A stretch of 64,000 bases of DNA, taken from positions 2,050,001 to 2,114,000 of the forward strand of contig NZ_AP023368.1 in NCBI RefSeq assembly GCF_014218355.1, written 5' to 3'. Origin of the DNA: Anaerocolumna chitinilytica. Lineage in GTDB: Bacteria; Bacillota; Clostridia; Lachnospirales; Lachnospiraceae. Below, one piece after another: positions 17,051 through 25,664 of the stretch (its first letter is position 1; every line of letters begins with the position of its first letter). Under the pieces are notes generated by a model. The model saw only the letters and a list, made by a program, of their open reading frames with translations, ran no database searches and was not told the origin of the DNA. The translations under genes were made by a program, and so were the position numbers.

Positions 17051-17184
17051 GGGGCTGTTGCAAAATTGCCATAATAAACTCTAAAACAGGACTGGGTGTA
17101 TACTAATACATTTCGAGCAGCTAAATGTATTATTATACACCCAGTCCTTTTAAAAGAGTAAATTAGCTATTTTGCAACAGCCCC
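17051..17184. mobile_element. MITE-like element, copy 1 (134 bp)
   Basis: Terminal inverted repeats GGGGCTGTTGCAAAAT (17051-17066) and the complementary ATTTTGCAACAGCCCC (17169-17184). The interior folds back further (GGACTGGGTGTATA facing TATACACCCAGTCC). The element is non-coding. The same sequence recurs, in reverse orientation and shortened, at 31482-31589, and as ends only at 19974-20016. I saw no clear target duplication. The right end lies only 15 bases from the HssR-like box. Confidence 0.7.
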
Positions 17185-17199
17185 TTCTTTTTATAGAAT

Positions 17200-17219
17200 G
17201 GACATATTCAGGACATATT
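17200..17219 (+). promoter_or_regulatory. HssR-like direct-repeat box before hrtBA
   Basis: GGACATATT-CA-GGACATATT is a direct repeat of 9-mers separated by 2 bases. The staphylococcal HssR target upstream of hrtAB is, to my knowledge, GTTCATATT-N2-GTTCATATT, the same layout with 7 of 9 identical positions per half. It sits 150 bases upstream of the permease gene of an HrtBA-like exporter whose third gene encodes an OmpR-type regulator. Confidence 0.65.
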
Positions 17220-17283
17220 ACTATGGTATTTTATCTGTATCTTATTTTAATGCATAACAATCACAGGAGGATAAAATTCTTAT

Positions 17284-17373
17284 ATGATAACTGCCATTCG
17301 ATATTTTATTAAAACCGACAGTATGAAAAAATCAGTAATTAAGATGACAAAGGAAGTGAAGGTAGTAAGATGA
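17284..17373 (+). CDS. possible 29-aa upstream ORF coupled to the permease gene
   Basis: An ATG at 17284 opens a 29-codon frame (MITAIRYFIKTDSMKKS..., Lys-rich) whose TGA at 17371-17373 overlaps the permease ATG at 17370 as ATGA. AGGAGG (17265-17270) lies 13 bases before the start, which is longer than ideal. A weaker site (GGAAGTGAAGG) sits directly before the permease start. It may be a leader peptide giving translational coupling, or a chance frame. Confidence 0.35.
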   Translation: MITAIRYFIKTDSMKKSVIKMTKEVKVVR

Positions 17374-18458
17374 AGTTAGCCTGGAAGGAAATCAAATACA
17401 ACTGGAAGAAGTATTTATTTATAGAGATACTTCTTGTTCTTATGATATTTATGGTAATGTTTTTGTCTGGTCTCGCAAATGGACTTGCAAGAGCGGTAAG
17501 TGCTGGTATTGAAAATATGAATGCCGCTAATTTTGTGTTAAGTTCTGATGCAGAGGATCTGATAACAGTTTCAAACATTAGTGAGGATACATTAACGCAG
17601 GTAAAAGAAGCTGCTGTCGGGCAAACAGCCACCCTGGATATCCAGAGAATGAATGTGAATATAAAAGGAAAAACAGAGAAACTGGATATAACCTATTTTG
17701 CAATTAATCCGGATGAGTTCTTAAATCCTGAAGTAATAAAAGGGGATAAACTAACAACGACAGCAAATACAATTGTTCTAGACCAGGCTTTTGAGGATAA
17801 CGGTATAAAGACAGGCGACACCATAGTGGATTCTACTTCCGGTATTGAACTTACAGTAGCAGGCTTTACAAAGGATGCGATGTATGGACACACTCCGGTA
17901 GGTTTTATCAGTACAAATACTTATACGGATATCCGCACTTCAGTTAATCCAGGTTATGTTGCCGGATACCATGCTATCGCCCTGCAAAGTGATAATCTGG
18001 TAGGCAAAACCATTGATAAGGCAGAGGTTGTCAGTAAAGCTGAAATTGTATCTCACATCCCAGGCTATCAGGCAGAACAAACCACCATCAATATGATACT
18101 CTGGGTGCTGGTATTTATATCAGCTGCTATACTAGGAGTGTTTTTCTATATTCTTACTATACAAAAGTATAAGCAGTTTGGTGTAATGAAAGCAATCGGT
18201 ATGAGAATGGGAGAAATCGCTAAAATGCAGTTTTCACAAGTATTGCTCCTAGCATGTTTTGGTATATTCTGCGGTAATGGGCTTGCTTTTGGAATGGCCG
18301 CCATGCTGCCAAAGTCTATGCCCTTTTATTTAAATGAGATAAATGCTCTTATCATATCGTTAGCTTTTGTAGCTATATCCCTGGTTTGCAGTCTGCTTTC
18401 AACCGCTAAGGTTGCAAAGGTTGACCCTGTCAAAATTATCGGAGGAAATGAGGAATAA
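17370..18458 (+). CDS. HrtB-like ABC transporter permease
   Basis: A 362-aa MacB/FtsX-type permease. TM1 (residues 15-38) is followed by a large extracytoplasmic domain (about 40-235) and three C-terminal helices (about 240-265, 285-310, 325-348) with an ExMKAIGM-type coupling segment (FGVMKAIGMRMGEIAKMQF). The opening MKLAWKEIKYNWKKYLFIEILL and SGLANGL closely resemble HrtB, the permease of the heme/porphyrin efflux pump HrtAB. An ATPase gene follows by 2 bases and a response regulator follows that. Inference: efflux of toxic heme, porphyrin or a similar amphiphile. Confidence 0.82.
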   Translation: MKLAWKEIKYNWKKYLFIEILLVLMIFMVMFLSGLANGLARAVSAGIENMNAANFVLSSDAEDLITVSNISEDTLTQVKEAAVGQTATLDIQRMNVNIKGKTEKLDITYFAINPDEFLNPEVIKGDKLTTTANTIVLDQAFEDNGIKTGDTIVDSTSGIELTVAGFTKDAMYGHTPVGFISTNTYTDIRTSVNPGYVAGYHAIALQSDNLVGKTIDKAEVVSKAEIVSHIPGYQAEQTTINMILWVLVFISAAILGVFFYILTIQKYKQFGVMKAIGMRMGEIAKMQFSQVLLLACFGIFCGNGLAFGMAAMLPKSMPFYLNEINALIISLAFVAISLVCSLLSTAKVAKVDPVKIIGGNEE

Positions 18459-18460
18459 TT

Positions 18461-19144
18461 ATGTATGCAATGGAATTAAATCATATAACAAAAGGATATC
18501 TGGACGGGGACAGAGAAAATCTTGTATTAAATGATATTTCTCTAAAAGTAAATAAGGGAGAGTTCATAGCAATTCTTGGCCCTTCCGGTTCCGGTAAAAG
18601 CACGCTTCTAACAATAGCAGGGATGTTGCTTTCTGCGGATAAAGGCAATATAATAATTAATGGCAGCAGCATGGACGAAATGAAACAAAAAGAATGGACA
18701 AAAATAAGAAGGGAAAAGCTTGGATTTATCTTTCAGAATCATCAGCTTCTTCCCTATCTGACAGCAGAAGAACAACTGATACTGGCTGCTGATATGAAAC
18801 CTTTTAGCAGTAAAGAAGAGAGAAATAGTACAGTGGATGAGCTGTTAGCAGAACTTGGAATCAGCAGTTGCAAGAAAAAATATCCGAAACAGATGTCCGG
18901 TGGTGAAAAACAGAGAGTTGCTATCGCAAGAGCCTTTATAAACAGACCGGAGGTAATATTAGCAGATGAACCGACCGCAAGTCTGGATGGGACAAGAGGC
19001 CGTCAGATTGCTGAGATGATAAGACAGGAAGTAAAACACAGAAATACAGCAGCTATTATGGTGACACATGATGAGCGTATTCTGGATTTAGTGGACCGGG
19101 TATACCGGTTAGAACAAGGGAAGTTATTACTCTCAGCTTTGTAG
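18461..19144 (+). CDS. HrtA-like ABC transporter ATPase
   Basis: A 227-aa LolD/MacB-type ATPase. It has Walker A (GPSGSGKST), a Q-loop (IFQNHQLLPY), the signature MSGGEKQR, Walker B (VILADEPTAS) and the H-switch (MVTHDERI). It begins 2 bases after the permease gene, behind GAGGAA, so the two are made together. It energises the adjacent permease. With its partner it forms a four-component (two plus two) exporter at the cytoplasmic membrane. Confidence 0.9.
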   Translation: MYAMELNHITKGYLDGDRENLVLNDISLKVNKGEFIAILGPSGSGKSTLLTIAGMLLSADKGNIIINGSSMDEMKQKEWTKIRREKLGFIFQNHQLLPYLTAEEQLILAADMKPFSSKEERNSTVDELLAELGISSCKKKYPKQMSGGEKQRVAIARAFINRPEVILADEPTASLDGTRGRQIAEMIRQEVKHRNTAAIMVTHDERILDLVDRVYRLEQGKLLLSAL

Positions 19145-19261
19145 TAGATATTGATGATTTTTTCAACATATGTTGAATGTAATTCTCAGTCGGTGTTGAT
19201 GTATTGTAAAAAAGCAGTCTGTAAGAATATTTCAAGGGAATAATCAAGGGGAGGAAAGGAA

Positions 19262-19930
19262 ATGTTTTCAATACTTGTTGTCGAAGATGATGAGACTCTA
19301 AATAAAATGATATGTGCAAAGCTGAAACAAGAAAATTTTAAAACGTTTCCCGCCTTTGACGGAGAAGATGCACTTAAGGTTATGGATAAAGAATACATTG
19401 ATTTAATAATCTGCGATATCATGATGCCGAAAATGGATGGTTATGAGCTGACAAGAACCTTACGGAGTGCTTCTTACCAGTTACCGATATTAATGATAAC
19501 CGCAAAAGATCAGATGGAAGACATGGAATGTGGTTTTAAGGCAGGAACAGACGATTATCTGGTGAAGCCGATTCGAATGAAAGAAATGATATTAAGAGTG
19601 AATGCACTGCTGCGCCGGGCGCAAATAGCCAATGACAAAAAAGTCGTTGTTGGAACGGCGGTGTTAGACTATAATGCTTTAACGGTTCGAATCAAAGATG
19701 AATATTTTGAGATGCCTCCAAAAGAATTCTATCTGCTGTTTAAGCTGTTAAGCAACCCGAATAAGATTTTTACCAGACTGGAGTTAATGGATGAAATCTG
19801 GGGAATGGATTCGGAGGCGGATGAAAGAGCGGTAGATTCCCATATCAAGAAATTAAGACGTAAGTTTGAGGATTATCCGGACTTTGAAATAATTACTGTA
19901 AGAGGTTTGGGATACAAGGCAAAATATTAA
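19262..19930 (+). CDS. HssR-like OmpR-family response regulator
   Basis: A 222-aa response regulator. The receiver domain has Asp9/Asp10, the phospho-acceptor Asp52 (IICDIMMPKMDGYEL) and Lys in the DDYLVKP motif. The C-terminal winged helix contains PPKEFYLLFKLLSNPNKIFTRLELMDEIWG and ADERAVDSHIKKLRRKF, which resembles HssR. GGGGAGGAAAGGAA precedes the ATG. Staphylococcal HssR activates hrtAB, and here the gene lies directly behind hrtBA-like genes and their HssR-like box. No histidine kinase gene is adjacent; the nearest is at 23391. Confidence 0.88.
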   Translation: MFSILVVEDDETLNKMICAKLKQENFKTFPAFDGEDALKVMDKEYIDLIICDIMMPKMDGYELTRTLRSASYQLPILMITAKDQMEDMECGFKAGTDDYLVKPIRMKEMILRVNALLRRAQIANDKKVVVGTAVLDYNALTVRIKDEYFEMPPKEFYLLFKLLSNPNKIFTRLELMDEIWGMDSEADERAVDSHIKKLRRKFEDYPDFEIITVRGLGYKAKY

Positions 19931-19973
19931 ACCTGGAAGCCGAATGCTATACAGGGTCCGATGCAGATTATTA

Positions 19974-20016
19974 GGGGCTGTTGCAAAATAGCCAATTTAC
20001 TATTTTGCAACAGCCC
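19974..20016. mobile_element. minimal MITE-like palindrome, copy 2 (43 bp)
   Basis: GGGGCTGTTGCAAAATAG (19974-19991) and CTATTTTGCAACAGCCC (20000-20016) surround 8 bases. These are the terminal repeats of the 17051 element with almost the whole interior missing. It lies exactly between the convergent response-regulator and chemoreceptor genes and folds into a 17-bp stem, so it may act as their shared terminator. Confidence 0.7.
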
Positions 20017-20027
20017 TTGGTAGGTTC

Positions 20028-21716
20028 TTATACGGTAAATTTGCTAACAGCACGCTTTAGTAATTCAGAATTAGAAACAGCAATTGACATCTGTTTTTGT
20101 ACTTCATCCTGCATCGCTACAATCTGAACCATTCTTTCTGATATTTCCTGTGTTTCAGAAGCACCTGAATTTACTGTAATGGCCACTTCGTTGATTGCTT
20201 TTATAATGCCTTCAATTGTTGCAGATAATTCCTGGGAAGAAGCACTGAATTCCGTTATCATACTATCAACGAAGGCTCCGTCCTGTCCATAAGATTCTCC
20301 GGTGCTTACCAGAGCATCATAATCCTTTAAAACAGTTTCATCAAAGAATCCCAATATGGTCTTAGAAGCATTCGTAAGTTCAGTTACAGCTTGTAGGACT
20401 TCTCCGGTTACTTTTTGTATTTCATTGACGGTGCTTCCTGAATTCTCTGCCAGTTTTCGGATTTCTTCGGCAACAACGGAGAACCCCCTGCCGGCTTCTC
20501 CCGCTCTGGCAGCTTCAATAGCCGCATTTAGTGCAAGCAGATTAGTCTGCCCTGAGATTTCAAGTATAGCTTCAGACAAGGCGTCAATATGAGAGATGGT
20601 TTCTGATTTTTTAAGAGCAAGCTCCAGTGATTCTTTTGTGCCATAATAGATATTAGTTGCCTTATTCTTAGAGCTGATGGCGCTGTGCTTCAAAGCGGTT
20701 GCTTTAGTATTAATTTCATTAACAGACATGGAACCTTGCTGTGACCTTTCAGACATGTCTACGGCTGCTCTTTCAATGTCCGCAGAAGAGGCATTAATCT
20801 CTTCCGCAGCGGCGGCGGTTTCTTCCAAACCTGCTGAAAGTTCTTCAATAATAGAAGAGGATTCCTCTACATTTTTACTTAAAACAGTTAAATGGCTGGA
20901 AACTTGGTTGGCAGATTCAAAGACCATATCACTGCAGGTATTTACTTCAATAATGATTTCCCTGACATTTTGTATAAATTGGTTTACAGCATCTGAGAGG
21001 GAGCCCACTTCATCCTTGGATTTAATATCGATGTTTTTTGTAAGGTCTCCGCCTTGTGCCACTAAATCCTGTAATTTACGTTGTAATAGTGAGATCGGCC
21101 TTGTGAAAGAAAGTATTATCCAACCAGCCATTATTACACTGACTACAATAATTATGATAACAGAACCGATCATAAATTTGCTGGTAGAGGCATAAATTGC
21201 ATCACCATTTGCACTTATCTGTTTTGCTTCTTTATCATCATTTGCTTTAAACTCCTGTATAATCGAAGCTATTTCATCGAAAGTACGCTTGCTCTCCCCC
21301 TTTATCTCATTCAAAGAACTGGATTTGTCATTTCCACGGCTGAGGGCAATAATTTTGTCATGCTCTGTGAGATAACTCTTCCAGTCCTTCATGAGTAGGT
21401 CTATTTTATCACTCTGCTCATAGGTTGTATATTGCTTAATACCATCCTGGATACTGTTCTTTAATGTATCCATTCTACCTTCCAATTCATCCATATCCGA
21501 TGTTTCGGTCAGCATATGTTGATATTCGTGAGAACGGAATCTTGCTAAATCATAGTTGATATTATTAATACATTCCAGTTTTGGGATTACCTCTTCCGCT
21601 ATAATTGTTGATGTTTGGTTTACCTTATTCAAAGAATAAACAGAAATACCACTGAGCAGTGCGATTGCTATAATTATTACGCTAAATGAAATAATTAATT
21701 TGTGTTTGATTTTCAT
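20028..21716 (-). CDS. methyl-accepting chemotaxis protein
   Basis: A 562-aa chemoreceptor. TM1 (residues 7-28) is followed by a periplasmic-side four-helix-bundle ligand domain (about 30-180), TM2 (182-203), HAMP (204-258) and a signalling domain. The latter includes the hairpin tip [39 protein letters not shown]. Gln/Glu-rich methylation helices flank the tip, and no C-terminal CheR-tethering pentapeptide is visible. GGAGAGAG precedes the ATG. No chemotaxis or flagellar genes lie nearby, so the ligand is unknown. It is divergent from the PAS-SARP gene. Confidence 0.92.
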   Translation of the reverse strand: MKIKHKLIISFSVIIIAIALLSGISVYSLNKVNQTSTIIAEEVIPKLECINNINYDLARFRSHEYQHMLTETSDMDELEGRMDTLKNSIQDGIKQYTTYEQSDKIDLLMKDWKSYLTEHDKIIALSRGNDKSSSLNEIKGESKRTFDEIASIIQEFKANDDKEAKQISANGDAIYASTSKFMIGSVIIIIVVSVIMAGWIILSFTRPISLLQRKLQDLVAQGGDLTKNIDIKSKDEVGSLSDAVNQFIQNVREIIIEVNTCSDMVFESANQVSSHLTVLSKNVEESSSIIEELSAGLEETAAAAEEINASSADIERAAVDMSERSQQGSMSVNEINTKATALKHSAISSKNKATNIYYGTKESLELALKKSETISHIDALSEAILEISGQTNLLALNAAIEAARAGEAGRGFSVVAEEIRKLAENSGSTVNEIQKVTGEVLQAVTELTNASKTILGFFDETVLKDYDALVSTGESYGQDGAFVDSMITEFSASSQELSATIEGIIKAINEVAITVNSGASETQEISERMVQIVAMQDEVQKQMSIAVSNSELLKRAVSKFTV

Positions 21717-22032
21717 AAATGTCTCTCTCCTTTATTATACCTCGCAAATTTTTAAAACTACTCCCCGAAAGATTATGAAATACTTCTGTAAATTCCTCCT
21801 TTGTATAATAATTAATTTATTAAGATATAGATATTTATAGATTAACTATACTATAGCATTCTCAAAATTTTCTCTAATAAATATCTAAAATCGACATAGA
21901 ATTTTAATTCTTTCGACATATATCGGCAGTATCTTTACAATTTTTTAGCGCAGTGATATTCTGTTTACATCGTATATCTGATTTGATATCGCCAGATAAT
22001 AAAGGTAAGCAAAAGGAAAGGAATCGAAAAAT
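21717..22032. other. A+T-rich divergent intergenic region
   Basis: 316 bp between the chemoreceptor and PAS-SARP genes, with no gene seen. TATCTG (21975-21980) and CAGATA (21993-21998) form a short dyad about 35 bases ahead of the PAS-SARP start. Nothing else stands out beyond A+T richness. Confidence 0.4.
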
Positions 22033-23304
22033 ATGAAAGAATCAAAAGAAGTGAAGAAATCTTCGGAAGAATATGATAAACTAGCCATATTAGAAAATAC
22101 AGCCGATTGCATCTGGGTATATTCACTGGCAGAGAATCGATTCCTTTATATTAGTCCTGCTATCTATACACAACGAGGCTTTACGGTAGAAGAAGCAATG
22201 AAAGAGACCTTGGAAAGTTCAATGACATCTGAAAGTATTCAGAAAATACTGAATGCTAGTAATAAATGCTTACCCAGATTTCTGGCGGGTGATCGGAGTG
22301 AAGAAGTTACGATAAATGTCAGTGATTTTGAAGTTTATTGCAAGGATGGAACCATTAAAAATATTGAGGTATCTACAAGACTGATTTTAAATGAGAATAC
22401 AAGAAGTGTGGATATAATTGGTGTATCAAGAGATATTACCAGACGGAAGCAATATGAAAATGAACTATTGGAAAAATTAAGGAGTCTATCAGAAACAGAG
22501 GCTTCCTATAAAGTGAATGATATAGTAAAAATCCGTATTCAATTCTTTAAAAAATTCTCGGTTTATGGCCCGGGGAACGCTGTACCGATACGTTGGACAA
22601 CTCTAAAAAATGAAGAACTACTTGCATTTTTATTAACCAGAACTCATAATTGTATAACGAAAGATGAAATTCTGGAAAGTCTTTGGCCGGAGGTTGAGTT
22701 CTACAAAGCCGGAGCGTATCTTCACAATACCCTGTATTCCATGAAGAAGGATCTGAAAAATGCAGGGATTTTTTTCGAAACAGTATTTAAAAATGGCTGT
22801 TATACTTACTATCTGGATGATTACTATTCAGATCTGCTGCATTTTAGTAAATTAATTCAGGATACTGTTCTGCCTTTCGATAGTGTTGATGATATAGCAA
22901 GAGCATCACTTGAGAAGATAGTAGAGTTGTATACGGGGGACTTTCTTGAAAAAAATGGTTATTTATGGGCACATTCAGATTGCAATTTTTATCGTACCAA
23001 GTTCAATTCAGCAGCATTAGCTCTTTCAAAATATTATTTTATGAAGAGAAATTATAATGCAGCAAAACGGGTTCTGTTAAAAATCCTGGAGGTTGATTAC
23101 TCGGACGAATATACCCATGAACTGCTGTTGCAAGTATATCTGCAGGATAATGATTATATAGCCTTTCTTAGACATTATAACGAATTGAAAAATTATCTCC
23201 AGCGTGAGCTGCAGATAACTCCAAAAACTACTATACAAAATCTGTACAATCGTTTTTACCCTGTAGCCATGAAGATTACAGAGGAGAAGACTTCCTTTTT
23301 TTAA
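22033..23304 (+). CDS. PAS domain fused to a SARP/BTAD transcription activator
   Basis: A 423-aa regulator. A PAS domain (about residues 15-140; ENTADCIWVYSLAENRFLYISPAIYTQRGFTVEEAM and the closing GVSRDITRRKQYENELLEKL) is joined to an OmpR-like winged helix (about 165-260; NEELLAFLLTRTHNCITKDEILESLWPE...AYLHNTLYSMKKDLK). A BTAD-type TPR domain follows (about 270-410; ELYTGDFLEKNGYLWAHSD). SARP-BTAD activators are best known from actinomycete antibiotic clusters; fusion to PAS makes this a candidate one-component sensor. The target is not evident. The histidine kinase gene 86 bases downstream may be co-transcribed. GGAAAGGAA lies before the ATG. Confidence 0.85.
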   Translation: MKESKEVKKSSEEYDKLAILENTADCIWVYSLAENRFLYISPAIYTQRGFTVEEAMKETLESSMTSESIQKILNASNKCLPRFLAGDRSEEVTINVSDFEVYCKDGTIKNIEVSTRLILNENTRSVDIIGVSRDITRRKQYENELLEKLRSLSETEASYKVNDIVKIRIQFFKKFSVYGPGNAVPIRWTTLKNEELLAFLLTRTHNCITKDEILESLWPEVEFYKAGAYLHNTLYSMKKDLKNAGIFFETVFKNGCYTYYLDDYYSDLLHFSKLIQDTVLPFDSVDDIARASLEKIVELYTGDFLEKNGYLWAHSDCNFYRTKFNSAALALSKYYFMKRNYNAAKRVLLKILEVDYSDEYTHELLLQVYLQDNDYIAFLRHYNELKNYLQRELQITPKTTIQNLYNRFYPVAMKITEEKTSFF

Positions 23305-23390
23305 GTATGGAAATTCGATGAACAACCTACAGATATCAAATACTACCTTACTGTATGGAGCAAATACTTGGGAAGGAAAACGGATAATTA

Positions 23391-24470
23391 ATGATGAAAC
23401 ATCACAAAAAGACAAAGAAAACCTACCGGATGTCATTGCGGCTTTATTTCTCACTGGTATCCATTACAACCCTATGCAGTGCTTGTGTATTTTCCTTGGT
23501 GCTGGTTTTGGCTGGTTTGAAACTATTCTACCATGGAGCCTTCACCCCACAGGCTGCTATTATTGTATGTCTCCTTATCTGTTTTCTTACAATGTTCTTT
23601 GGAGGTATTATGCTCTGGTTTGGAGCTATACATCTGACAAAGCCCATTGGAGAAATGACGGAAGCGGTAAAACGGGTAGCTAGCGGTGATTTTACAGCGC
23701 ATATTAACAGGAGAGAACATAAGAATGGGGAATATGAATACACCAATGAGATAGATGAACTTGCCAGGAACTTTAATACAATGGCAGCAGAATTAAATGG
23801 AATGGATTATATGCGGAAGGATTTTATGAGTAATGTATCCCATGAAGTAAAGACACCGGTAGCAGCAATAACCGGATTTACGGAAATTCTGATGGATGGT
23901 GGTCTTAGTCCTGAAGAACAGCAGGAATATCTCCAATTAGTAAATAAGGAATCTCTCCGATTATCCCGCCTATGTGAAAATATGCTTCGTATGTCAAGGT
24001 TAGATTACCAGCAGATTGTTGTAAAAAGGGATAACGTTCGTGTGGATGAACAGATTCGTAAATGCATTATTATGCTGTCTGAAAAATGGCCGGATAAATA
24101 TAGAAACTATGAAGTGGAGTGCGATAATCTTCTCGTGAAAAGTGATGCGGACCTTTTGATGCAGATATGGGTAAATCTTATAGATAATGCTATAAAATAT
24201 TCAGGCGAAGGCAGCAGTATATGGATTAACGGCAAAATAGTAAGCGGACAACTATTGGTGACTATTAAGGATGAAGGGGAAGGAATCAGCCTTCAAAAGC
24301 TGCCAAAGATTTTTGAAAAATTCTATCAGTGCGAGGAATCTCATAAAAAGCAGGGGAATGGGCTTGGATTATCTATTGTAAAAAGAATCACGGAGTTGCT
24401 GGGTGGCAGTATCACTTGCATGAGCGAGGAGAATAAGGGAACTCTAATGGAGGTAAAAATACCTGTATAA
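23391..24470 (+). CDS. sensor histidine kinase with minimal membrane sensor
   Basis: A 359-aa kinase. TM1 (about 19-42) and TM2 (55-80) are separated by only about 12 residues. HAMP follows (about 81-135), then HisKA with the phospho-acceptor His151 (SNVSHEVKTP), then HATPase_c with N-, G1- and G2-boxes (NLIDNAIKYS, DEGEGIS, GNGLGLSIVKRI). The short loop suggests sensing within or at the membrane rather than by an extracellular domain. It lies behind the PAS-SARP gene, with GGAAGGAAA upstream. No response regulator is adjacent, and the only one in this window is the HssR-like protein at 19262, so they may be partners. Classical HssS has a much larger outside loop, which weakens that pairing. 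Confidence 0.9.
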   Translation: MMKHHKKTKKTYRMSLRLYFSLVSITTLCSACVFSLVLVLAGLKLFYHGAFTPQAAIIVCLLICFLTMFFGGIMLWFGAIHLTKPIGEMTEAVKRVASGDFTAHINRREHKNGEYEYTNEIDELARNFNTMAAELNGMDYMRKDFMSNVSHEVKTPVAAITGFTEILMDGGLSPEEQQEYLQLVNKESLRLSRLCENMLRMSRLDYQQIVVKRDNVRVDEQIRKCIIMLSEKWPDKYRNYEVECDNLLVKSDADLLMQIWVNLIDNAIKYSGEGSSIWINGKIVSGQLLVTIKDEGEGISLQKLPKIFEKFYQCEESHKKQGNGLGLSIVKRITELLGGSITCMSEENKGTLMEVKIPV

Positions 24471-24569
24471 CCGTTAGATGGCTTGCTTAAACCTTAATAT
24501 GACTTTGAGGATTGTATTAAGGGACATGCTGCTTGTTAATTATAAACATAAGAAAGGAAAATAATTAGA

Positions 24570-25604
24570 ATGAATTCTGTATTTACCGGTGTTAGAGCCA
24601 AATGGTTACCCTTATATGAAGAGTTTCGTGGGGCGGCGGAAAAAAAATTGGGAGCTTTTAATGAATATGAGTCCTCCGGTTCAATTATATGGAAACATAC
24701 TTCTAGCTTTGCTGAGTTCAATGCAAAAAAGGATTGTATGATTATAGGATTTGCTTCGGACAGTATCCATGAGGAATGGGGGCCAGCCAAAGTTATCAGA
24801 ACCTCAAAGAACAGAGTTGCTCATTATTTTGAAGTTACAGATGATACTTTATTTTCCGAGTTAATCAGTTGGATTGCTGCTGCATATGAACTGACAATGT
24901 CAAATCGCAATTCAAGGAACAATACAAGCCCAGCCAAGGAAAAAACAGAATATCACAATTTTGAGGAGTATTTTGCCCTTTTTCCGGAAGATATTCAGGA
25001 AATCCTTGAGAAGATCCGCAAGTCTATAAGAGCAGCGGCTCCGGAAGCAATCGAGAAGATTAGCTGGCAGATGCCAACTTTCTGGCAGAAGGAGAATCTA
25101 ATTCACTTTGCTGCTATGAAGAACCACATAGGTATATATCCGGGAGCGACAGGTGTACAAGTATTTGCCGATAAACTGACAGGTTATAAGACTTCAAAGG
25201 GGGCTATACAACTTCCATTATCTCAGCCTATCCCTTATGATTTAATTGAAGAGATTACAAGATTTCGAGTGAATGAAGCAACCAATGGTGTTGCGGATAC
25301 AAGTCTTGACATCAGTGAGACAGTCCTTAAGGAAGAGTTATGTGAATTTGATGCAGTTATAAAGAAAGTTCCTGATATTGACGGAGCTTATGTTGAGATA
25401 CCCTTTGATGTAAAAGAGAGATATGGAAAAGGAAGAGTTCCGGTACATGCCACCTTTGACGGAGAGCCTTATGACGGCAGTCTGGTTAAGATGAAGACTC
25501 CCTGCCATATCCTTGGAATACGCAAGGAGATTCGCGAAAAGATTGGTAAACAACCGGGAGATATGGTTAAAGTTACTCTGCAAGAGCGGAATACCAAAAA
25601 ATAA
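24570..25604 (+). CDS. three-domain DUF5655-DUF1801-DUF1905 protein
   Basis: A 344-aa fusion of three small domains. Residues 1-110 resemble DUF5655 ([17 protein letters not shown]...[26 protein letters not shown]). Residues about 125-240 are DUF1801/YdhG-like ([39 protein letters not shown]). Residues 262-344 are DUF1905-like ([34 protein letters not shown]...GDMVKVTL). DUF1801 members include frataxin-like iron chaperone candidates; the others are uncharacterised. GAAAGGAAAA precedes the ATG. It is 60 bases ahead of the TetM-NYN gene on the same strand. Confidence 0.8.
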   Translation: MNSVFTGVRAKWLPLYEEFRGAAEKKLGAFNEYESSGSIIWKHTSSFAEFNAKKDCMIIGFASDSIHEEWGPAKVIRTSKNRVAHYFEVTDDTLFSELISWIAAAYELTMSNRNSRNNTSPAKEKTEYHNFEEYFALFPEDIQEILEKIRKSIRAAAPEAIEKISWQMPTFWQKENLIHFAAMKNHIGIYPGATGVQVFADKLTGYKTSKGAIQLPLSQPIPYDLIEEITRFRVNEATNGVADTSLDISETVLKEELCEFDAVIKKVPDIDGAYVEIPFDVKERYGKGRVPVHATFDGEPYDGSLVKMKTPCHILGIRKEIREKIGKQPGDMVKVTLQERNTKK

Positions 25605-25664
25605 ATGAGCTTCTAAAAGACAAGAAGTTTAAAATAGACTAGAAATGAAGGTTTTATATTATTT

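Noticed and set aside
17051..17184. Naming the repeat family after a specific insertion sequence
   Set aside because: The end sequence resembles those of some Firmicute IS elements, but no transposase is present and I cannot run a search, so the parent is left open.
23318..23683. 121-aa frame overlapping the start of the histidine kinase gene
   Set aside because: It is out of frame with the kinase, and its second half is a shadow of the kinase membrane helices (Trp/Cys/Tyr-rich). The kinase frame has all family motifs.
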